The notes under the pieces were generated by a model, which worked only from the letters and a program-made list of their open reading frames with translations, did not search any database and was not told where the DNA came from. Positions 1 through 4,798 of a stretch of DNA of 6,676 nt are shown piece after piece (the stretch's first letter is position 1; the number at the start of each line of letters is the position of its first letter). Position numbers and translations under genes: made by a program. Source of the DNA: Thermoplasmatales archaeon ex4484_6 (GTDB lineage Archaea > Thermoplasmatota > Penumbrarchaeia > Penumbrarchaeales > Penumbrarchaeaceae); the NCBI GenBank assembly GCA_002254385.1, contig NJDO01000105.1:1-6676 (forward strand), read 5' to 3'.

Positions 1-452
1 GTGGCCCGCACGCCGACACCGGCCTCACCGGGAGGAAGATAATAGTGGACACGTACGGTGGTGTGGGTTCACACGGGGGGGGAGCCCTTTCGGGAAAGGA
101 CCCTTCAAAGGTTGACAGGTCCGGTTCGTACATGGCAAGGTATGTGGCCAAGAACCTCGTCAAGGCGGGTCTGGCTGACCGCATGGAAGTGCAGATCGCA
201 TATGCCATCGGTGTTGCCCGGCCGGTCTCCCTGATGGTCGATGCCTGCGGTACGGAGAAAATACCGGAAGAGGAGATCGAATCTCTGGTAAGGAATAACT
301 TCGATCTGAGACCCAGGGCGATCATCGACAAGCTGGACCTTCTCCGGCCCATATACAGGAAAACGGCGGCATACGGCCATTTCGGCAGGGAGGGATTCCC
401 GTGGGAAAGAACCGACATGGCAGATCTACTCAGAGAACAGGCTGGAATCTGA
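1..452 (+). CDS. metK: S-adenosylmethionine synthetase (methionine adenosyltransferase), bacterial type, C-terminal part
   Basis: Makes S-adenosylmethionine from methionine and ATP in the cytoplasm. The 5' part lies outside the window; the first full codon is at 3 and 149 residues plus a TGA stop are visible, out of about 380-400 usual for the family. The visible part starts in the conserved GGPxxDxGLTGRK segment and covers the C-terminal domain. Counting from the first full codon, Asp5, Arg11, Lys12, Lys32, Lys36 and Asp38 match E. coli MetK active-site residues Asp238, Arg244, Lys245, Lys265, Lys269 and Asp271, so the enzyme should be active. The ending YGHFGREGFPWERTD is also typical. This is the bacterial/eukaryotic-type enzyme, whereas most studied archaea use a very divergent archaeal-type synthetase; transfer from bacteria is a reasonable inference. 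The ahcY start codon follows the stop directly, indicating one transcript. Confidence 0.97.
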   Translation, partial: GPHADTGLTGRKIIVDTYGGVGSHGGGALSGKDPSKVDRSGSYMARYVAKNLVKAGLADRMEVQIAYAIGVARPVSLMVDACGTEKIPEEEIESLVRNNFDLRPRAIIDKLDLLRPIYRKTAAYGHFGREGFPWERTDMADLLREQAGI

Positions 453-1679
453 ATGGAAGACATCAAGGAAAAGGGAATGGCAAGACTCGGATGGGCCGAG
501 GAACACATGCCCGTTCTGAAAGAACTTGCAAAAGAGATCCGCGAAAGAGGTTCACTCAAGGATAGGAGAATAGCAATGGCCCTCCATACGGAGGCCAAGA
601 CGGGTGTGCTGGCCCTGTCCCTTGCCAGGGCGGGAGCCCTTGTGAGACTCGTTTCCTGCAATCCCCTGTCCACCGACGATACGGTGGCTGCGGCGCTCAA
701 GGGAACCCATCCGAATCTGGCAGTGAGAGCCAAAAAAGGCGAGTCCAGGGATGAATACTATTCCAACCTCAACTGGGCTCTCGATATGAAACCGCATATA
801 CTCATTGATGACGGCGGCGACCTTGTGAAGCTTGTCCATACCGAGAGACAGGATATGCTGCCCGGTATTCTCGGTGGATGCGAGGAGACGACCACCGGCA
901 TCATCAGGTTGAAGGCGATGGAGAGGGAGGGAAAGCTGAGGTTCCCCGTTATGAATGTCAACGACTGCGCCATGAAACATCTGTTCGATAACAGATATGG
1001 CACCGGCCAGTCCACCCTGGACGGCATCCTTACGGCCACGAACATCACCCTTGCGGGAAAGAGGATACACGTTGCCGGATACGGCTGGTGCGGAAGAGGT
1101 ATTGCGATGCGCATGAAGTGCCTTGGTGCGGTCGTATCCGTGTCCGAGGTGGACCCGGTAAAGGCCGTTGAAGCCGCCCACGACGGGATGATCCCCGTAT
1201 CCATACTGGAAGCGGCACCCGTGTCTGATATCACAATAACGGCAACGGGCTGCAAGGGGGTCGTATCACGGGCCGTCATAGACGAGTTGAAGGACGGCTG
1301 CATCCTTGCCAATTCCGGACATTTCGACAACGAGATAGACGTCTCCTATCTGGAGGAATTCGAGAAGAAAAGGATGAGGGAGCATGTCGTCCAGTATGAT
1401 GTCAACGGGAAACGGGTGAATCTCATCAGTGAAGGGAGGCTCGTCAACCTTGCCGCCGGACAGGGGCATCCCGTAGAGATAATGGATATGTCCTTTGCGC
1501 TACAGGCAGCGGGTGCTGAGATGATCGCACTGAACAGATTCGAGAACAGGGTCATACCGTTCCCAAGGGAGATCGATGAGAGAATAGCAAGGATCAAGCT
1601 TCGTGCCATGGGATTCTCCCTGGATGAGCTCACGGAAGAGCAGAAGGAATACCTCTCTTCATGGGAGGAAGGAACATGA
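453..1679 (+). CDS. ahcY: Adenosylhomocysteinase (S-adenosylhomocysteine hydrolase), short archaeal-type form
   Basis: NAD-dependent cytoplasmic enzyme that splits S-adenosylhomocysteine into adenosine and homocysteine, relieving product inhibition of methyltransferases. The 408 residues form a complete protein of the short archaeal/Thermotoga-like class, without the C-terminal KPDHYRY tail of the longer bacterial and eukaryotic forms. Visible motifs are ALHTEAKT (43-50, with substrate-site His45), DDGGD (119-123), EETTTG (144-149), Lys175 and Asp179 in the catalytic KHLFDN stretch, the NAD-binding GYGWCGRG (209-216), NSGHFDNEID (287-296) and GHPVEIMDMS (338-347). The end, LTEEQKEYLSSWEEGT, is typical of archaeal members. 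The ATG at 453 directly follows the metK TGA and has no clear Shine-Dalgarno site, so translation probably depends on reinitiation after metK. One archaeal homologue (Methanocaldococcus jannaschii) prefers S-inosylhomocysteine, so the exact substrate is not settled by sequence. Confidence 0.97.
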   Translation: MEDIKEKGMARLGWAEEHMPVLKELAKEIRERGSLKDRRIAMALHTEAKTGVLALSLARAGALVRLVSCNPLSTDDTVAAALKGTHPNLAVRAKKGESRDEYYSNLNWALDMKPHILIDDGGDLVKLVHTERQDMLPGILGGCEETTTGIIRLKAMEREGKLRFPVMNVNDCAMKHLFDNRYGTGQSTLDGILTATNITLAGKRIHVAGYGWCGRGIAMRMKCLGAVVSVSEVDPVKAVEAAHDGMIPVSILEAAPVSDITITATGCKGVVSRAVIDELKDGCILANSGHFDNEIDVSYLEEFEKKRMREHVVQYDVNGKRVNLISEGRLVNLAAGQGHPVEIMDMSFALQAAGAEMIALNRFENRVIPFPREIDERIARIKLRAMGFSLDELTEEQKEYLSSWEEGT

Positions 1680-1702
1680 TACCGCTGCAATCCCGGTGGT
1701 TT

Positions 1703-1720
1703 CGAAAAGGGATTTATACA
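1703..1720 (+). promoter_or_regulatory. Archaeal promoter (BRE plus TATA box) for the small cysteine protein gene
   Basis: In the 83-bp gap after ahcY, a purine-rich BRE-like CGAAAAG (1703-1709) precedes ATTTATAC (1712-1719), close to the archaeal TATA consensus. Usual spacing puts the transcript start near 1740-1743, about 20 nt before the ATG at 1763, leaving room for the ribosome binding site seen there. This implies a transcription unit separate from metK-ahcY. Recognised by eye only. Confidence 0.6.
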
Positions 1721-1753
1721 ATGTTGCCATTGCACGAAACACACTCTTTGTGG

Positions 1754-1759
1754 GGGGTG
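1754..1759 (+). promoter_or_regulatory. Ribosome binding site deciding the start at 1763
   Basis: GGGGTG, inside a run of six G followed by TGTGA, can pair with the CCUCC/CACU anti-Shine-Dalgarno region of 16S rRNA. It ends three bases before the ATG at 1763, a slightly short but workable spacing, and supports this small reading frame as a real gene. Confidence 0.55.
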
Positions 1760-1762
1760 TGA

Positions 1763-1987
1763 ATGGAAGATATAAGGAAGAGAAGCCCTCTGTTAAACAG
1801 GAAGATTCCGGAAAGGCCAGGGACTTTCAAGCTCTGGTGCGGAAAGGTTCAGGGCCTGTGCGACGGAACCCTTTGCACATCCTGCCACATGTTCCCCTAC
1901 AAGGACCTTGATTCGAATTCGCTCATCTCCTCGCCGTCTCTCGTGGACCACACCTCCATCGGTCTTATCCGTGACGAAGAGGAATGA
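1763..1987 (+). CDS. Small cysteine-rich protein of unknown function (74 aa)
   Basis: Not recognised. The 74-residue protein has a basic N-terminal third (RKRSPLLNRK) and then four cysteines at 26, 33, 38 and 41 (C-x6-C-x4-C-x2-CH), which would suit a single zinc or iron-sulfur site; the C-terminal third is acidic, ending RDEEE. It has no signal peptide or membrane segment, so it is probably cytoplasmic. Support for a real gene: a promoter-like BRE/TATA upstream, a G-rich ribosome binding site, and mostly G/C third codon positions in its second half, as in its neighbours. Its stop overlaps an in-frame ATG of the nmd3 frame (ATGA at 1984-1987), although I place the nmd3 start further on. Being next to nmd3 hints at a ribosome- or RNA-linked role, but this is only a guess from position. 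Confidence 0.65.
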   Translation: MEDIRKRSPLLNRKIPERPGTFKLWCGKVQGLCDGTLCTSCHMFPYKDLDSNSLISSPSLVDHTSIGLIRDEEE

Positions 1988-1990
1988 AAG

Positions 1991-2002
1991 TTATTTGTAT
2001 AA
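1991..2002 (+). promoter_or_regulatory. TATA box for a leaderless nmd3 transcript
   Basis: TTATTTGTATAA is an AT-rich island in GC-richer surroundings. Its centre lies about 25 bp before the ATG at 2023, the normal distance from an archaeal TATA box to the transcription start, so transcription would begin at or next to the start codon. No ribosome binding site precedes 2023, which fits a leaderless mRNA. The element starts just after the stop of the preceding gene (1987). Confidence 0.6.
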
Positions 2003-2022
2003 TTCAAGCACGTTGCCCGTCG

Positions 2023-3039
2023 ATGTTGTGCCTCAGATGCGGTAAAAGAGAGCAGTTCGCCGACAACCTATGCGAGAACTGCATCCTCGAAACGATCACA
2101 CCCGTGGAAGTCAAACCCGTGGTCCACGGAACCGTCTGTCCCTCCTGCAACAGGATACTTCACCACCGTTCATGGGAGGAATGTCCCGGCAATCTCCCCG
2201 ACGCCGTGTTGAGGATAGCCGCGGATTCGCTGACATTCATGGAAGGTCTCAAGAACCCCGATATCGAGCTTTCGGTGGACTCGTCCGATTCCAACACGTT
2301 CAGGGTTTCGGGAAAGGTCAGGACCAACTACAAGGGACTTCTCATCGAACAGGAGATAGGAGTGGAGGTGCGGATCTCCAACGTGCTGTGCACATTCTGT
2401 TCGAGAAAGAGCGGGAATTATTTCGAGGCCATCATACAGATAAGGGGGCTTGACGGATTCACCCGGGAAGAGGTCGATCGGATCCTTGAAGGAATAAGGA
2501 ATTCCGTGGCCAGCGCCTACCGAAAGGACCCCAACGTGTTCATCACGAGGGAGGAGGAGGTCAGGGGGGGATGGGACCTCTACATGGGAGACAATTCCTT
2601 TGCAAAACAGCTTTCCCAGAAGCTCCACGACACCTACGGCGGAGAGACGAAATTGTCATCTTCCCTCTTCGGAAGAAAGGACGGCAGGGACGTTTACCGT
2701 TACACCTATCTCGTCAGGTTCCCGGGTTTCCTTCAGGGGGACTACCTGATACGTGAAGGAGAACCGCTGAAGATCGAGAAGATCGCAAGGGTCGTGAAGG
2801 TCCGATCCCTCAGAACGGGCAGGGAGGAGAACCTGAACATGCACGAGGCGATGTCCTTGAGGAAGCTCCGGAAGGCCGATGTGGAAATGGAGCTCATAAT
2901 CGTTTCCAGAAGCGGTGACGAGGTGCAGGTCCTTCACCCGACCAACTTCAGGACGGTGGAGATGCTTCTTGGTGGAAGGAGCGCCGAAGAGGAGACCATT
3001 ACAGGTGCCTTGATCGACGGAGAACTGTACCTTGTCTGA
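2023..3039 (+). CDS. nmd3: NMD3-family protein (60S/50S ribosomal subunit export and assembly factor homologue)
   Basis: Archaeal homologue of eukaryotic Nmd3, the adaptor that binds the large ribosomal subunit late in assembly; in archaea, without nuclear export, a role in subunit maturation or quality control is inferred. From the ATG at 2023 the protein has 338 residues. The N-terminal zinc region has CxxC pairs at 3/6, 17/20 and 39/42, Cys54, and a further CxxC at 122/125 followed by the hallmark SRKSGNYFEAIIQIRG. Next comes a conserved GGWDLYMGDNSFAKQL segment (181-196), then a beta-rich RYTYLVRFPGF region (225-235) that fits the family's SH3/OB-like part. The eukaryotic nuclear-export tail is absent, as expected. 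An ATG at 1984 would add 13 residues (MKVICIIQARCPS), but these come before the point where the family begins, are encoded by the TATA region, and lack a well-spaced ribosome binding site; 2023 is preferred. Confidence 0.93.
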   Translation: MLCLRCGKREQFADNLCENCILETITPVEVKPVVHGTVCPSCNRILHHRSWEECPGNLPDAVLRIAADSLTFMEGLKNPDIELSVDSSDSNTFRVSGKVRTNYKGLLIEQEIGVEVRISNVLCTFCSRKSGNYFEAIIQIRGLDGFTREEVDRILEGIRNSVASAYRKDPNVFITREEEVRGGWDLYMGDNSFAKQLSQKLHDTYGGETKLSSSLFGRKDGRDVYRYTYLVRFPGFLQGDYLIREGEPLKIEKIARVVKVRSLRTGREENLNMHEAMSLRKLRKADVEMELIIVSRSGDEVQVLHPTNFRTVEMLLGGRSAEEETITGALIDGELYLV

Positions 3040-3045
3040 ACCCTT

Positions 3046-3906
3046 TCAGTCGATCTCCAGCTTATATATAGATGTCCGGATATCGATGACATCCAGTGTG
3101 TTGAGGGTCAGCGTGACGCTGGGGTTCCCGTTGGCGTCGGTTCCGTTCGAGATCGAATAGTCCACACCATCCACCAGGGAATTCTCCTGAGCCATTTCCG
3201 TGAAGAGGTCTGTCCAGAGTGATTGATATCCGGTCGTGATCTCTATGGATATCACGGTCAGTGCATCCAGCTCATACTCGCTGGGCTGTGAAGAGAGCAG
3301 TGTGGTCCTTGCAAGATAGGAACCGGTCCCCGAAAAGCTCTGATCATTCCCCTCGATGGTTATCGCCATCATGTAGAGCGTCAGGTCTCCCGTGTCCTGA
3401 TCCGTCCTCAAAACTATATTGGGGCTCCCCTTCAGGATGGCCTTCTGGGACTGTTCCCTGATGATCGCGCCGGCTTCCAGGGTGATGAACTGGTCCTCGA
3501 CGTTGATCGTGTTCGAACGATAGATCAGCGCCCCCCGCCCCTGGGAATACGTGGTACCGAACTGATCTTGTACGCTGACCAGTCCCCTCTCGTCATCCAG
3601 CTCGATGGAACCCGACATCCTCCCGAACCCGAATATTGGACCTCCCTCCGAGCCGAGGGTGAACTTTGTCGTATATGACGATCCGGGATCACTGCCCACC
3701 GCCAGGGTGTCGATGCCGGTCTTCATGTCCATGAAGGAATCCATCATGCCGTTCAGCGTCTGGACCTCTATATCCTTTCCCCATGCCGGAAGATAGGTGG
3801 CAAATACCATTCCAAGAAGGGAAATTATTATCCCGGCTATCATTATCAGGGAAACGACGTTCGACACACCTTCCTTGCGGAACCCATGATTCAGCACGTT
3901 GAGCAA
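3046..3906 (-). CDS. Archaeal type IV pilin-like surface protein (paralogue 1)
   Basis: A 286-residue protein with a class III signal sequence: a short leader ending RKEG (residues 10-13), then a hydrophobic helix from Val14 to about Ala36. Archaeal prepilin peptidase would cut after Gly13, leaving the helix to anchor the protein or pack it into a filament. The remaining 240 or so residues are beta-rich and extracellular. The pattern ALIYRSN (126-132), DQFITLEAGAII (138-149), then a hydrophobic strand and GVDYSIS (247-253) resembles large pilin-like proteins common in haloarchaea and other Euryarchaeota; the family name is from memory and not certain. The start is the TTG at 3906, because GGAGGTGA lies 4 nt before it; the more distal ATG at 3993 would give a charged, non-pilin N terminus and a 103-bp overlap with the upstream gene. 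It ends 6 bp from the convergent nmd3 stop. A GTG at 3897 is the alternative start. Confidence 0.85.
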   Translation of the reverse strand: MLNVLNHGFRKEGVSNVVSLIMIAGIIISLLGMVFATYLPAWGKDIEVQTLNGMMDSFMDMKTGIDTLAVGSDPGSSYTTKFTLGSEGGPIFGFGRMSGSIELDDERGLVSVQDQFGTTYSQGRGALIYRSNTINVEDQFITLEAGAIIREQSQKAILKGSPNIVLRTDQDTGDLTLYMMAITIEGNDQSFSGTGSYLARTTLLSSQPSEYELDALTVISIEITTGYQSLWTDLFTEMAQENSLVDGVDYSISNGTDANGNPSVTLTLNTLDVIDIRTSIYKLEID

Positions 3907-4760
3907 ATTCTCACCTCCATCTCCCCCGTCAGCAAATGAACGGTCTCCATTCCCGTCAGGTCGATCTCCAGGTATTCGGAAGAGGAGCTCCAATCCGAAG
4001 GTCTCGTGACCGAGAAATCAACATTCTCGATGAGACCGTTTCCGGTCAGAAGGGAGCGAATGCCATATTCCCATGCCTTCTCACCCGGACCGTTGAACCT
4101 CATCGATACCACCTGTCCGGCAGAGAGGTCCCTGGAGATCTCCGAGTAACCATCGAGCCCTATTGTGAGAGGAGTCGAATCTATGCCTGACGTGGACCAG
4201 TGTTCCCCGGTAAGGGTGAAGAGCTCCAGATCCACACCCCAGCCGGAAGAGGTCCTCACGACCTCGAACAGGGCCGGTTCGGACATGACACATCTGCCGT
4301 ATTCATCGAGGACCAGACCACCGCTCTGGAACGTGATGACCTGATCGATGTAGTAGAAATTGTTGGATTCGAAAACTAGGGAGCCGGACACGGAGTTCAG
4401 AAGCGTTTCCGACCCGCCCTCCTCGAGAAACACAGAAAGCAGGAAATCCTCCGGAGCCGGGGAATATACAAGCTTCCCGGAACTTCTGGCCACGCCGAGA
4501 TAGGGATTTCCGTATGTTCCCAGCGTTATCCTGTTGAGGATGCTGGTATCGGTATCCCCGGCCTCAAGAAGCGTGGACATGGAAGCCCTCATGGAAAGCA
4601 TCGAATCGGATACATCGGATGCATGAAGCATATCCTGCTCCTTTCCGACGATCTCCCCGTAGTCGAGGACCAGTTTACCCCCGACCGAAAGAATGATGGA
4701 GAGCATCAGCACCGTCGTGACCATCACGGCATCCCCATTCCTGTCAGATACGCGTTTCAT
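3891..4760 (-). CDS. Archaeal type IV pilin-like surface protein (paralogue 2)
   Basis: A 289-residue protein starting MKRVSDRNGD, with a hydrophobic helix at about 11-28 after a likely prepilin peptidase site (Gly9/Asp10, less standard than in the neighbour). The extracellular part is a clear paralogue of the next gene's product: RITLG (77-81) matches KFTLG, SGSLVFESN (125-133) matches GALIYRSN, QVITFQSGGLVL (140-151) matches QFITLEAGAII, and ENVDFSVT (245-252) matches DGVDYSIS, nearly in the same register. The start is the ATG at 4760, with GAGGTGG at 4774-4768; a TTG at 4778 in the same frame would leave no ribosome binding site. After the homologous domain ends at EVRI there are four extra residues, CSTC, encoded across the start region of the following gene. 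Likely co-transcribed with the surface protein gene 38 bp upstream. Role (filament subunit or minor pilin) is inferred. Confidence 0.83.
   Translation of the reverse strand: MKRVSDRNGDAVMVTTVLMLSIILSVGGKLVLDYGEIVGKEQDMLHASDVSDSMLSMRASMSTLLEAGDTDTSILNRITLGTYGNPYLGVARSSGKLVYSPAPEDFLLSVFLEEGGSETLLNSVSGSLVFESNNFYYIDQVITFQSGGLVLDEYGRCVMSEPALFEVVRTSSGWGVDLELFTLTGEHWSTSGIDSTPLTIGLDGYSEISRDLSAGQVVSMRFNGPGEKAWEYGIRSLLTGNGLIENVDFSVTRPSDWSSSSEYLEIDLTGMETVHLLTGEMEVRICSTC
3911..3918 (-). promoter_or_regulatory. Strong ribosome binding site setting the TTG start at 3906
   Basis: GGAGGTGA on the minus strand is an eight-base match to the archaeal Shine-Dalgarno consensus, with four bases between it and TTG. 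It lies inside the last codons of the upstream pilin-like gene (codons for Met-Glu-Val-Arg), so the two genes share this DNA. The GTG at 3897 would be 13 bases away, which is less good. Confidence 0.8.
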
Positions 4761-4767
4761 CGGGAGT

Positions 4768-4774
4768 CCACCTC
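4768..4774 (-). promoter_or_regulatory. Ribosome binding site for the ATG at 4760
   Basis: GAGGTGG on the minus strand is followed by seven bases and then ATG. It lies in the 38-bp gap after the surface protein gene. I see no TATA-like element in that gap, so the gene is probably read from an upstream promoter. Confidence 0.75.
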
Positions 4775-4798
4775 TCAAAGTTCACTGTCCAAATGTCA

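Noticed and set aside
552..1330. Long open frames on the minus strand inside ahcY (about 190-209 codons)
   Set aside because: They lie wholly antisense to a strongly conserved enzyme gene, have no recognisable domain, and are explained by the GC-rich third positions of ahcY.
1874..1888. CTSCH in the small protein as a cytochrome c heme-binding CXXCH motif
   Set aside because: The protein has no export signal, which c-type heme attachment needs, and two other nearby cysteines make a zinc or iron-sulfur site more likely.
3061..3071. TTATATATA as a promoter TATA box
   Set aside because: It encodes Ser-Ile-Tyr-Lys near the C terminus of the pilin-like gene; on the plus strand no gene begins at a suitable distance, and on the minus strand it would point into the 3' end of nmd3.
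3907..3993. ATG at 3993 as the start of pilin-like paralogue 1
   Set aside because: It would add 29 polar residues before the class III signal and overlap the upstream gene by 103 bp; the strong ribosome binding site instead points to TTG at 3906.
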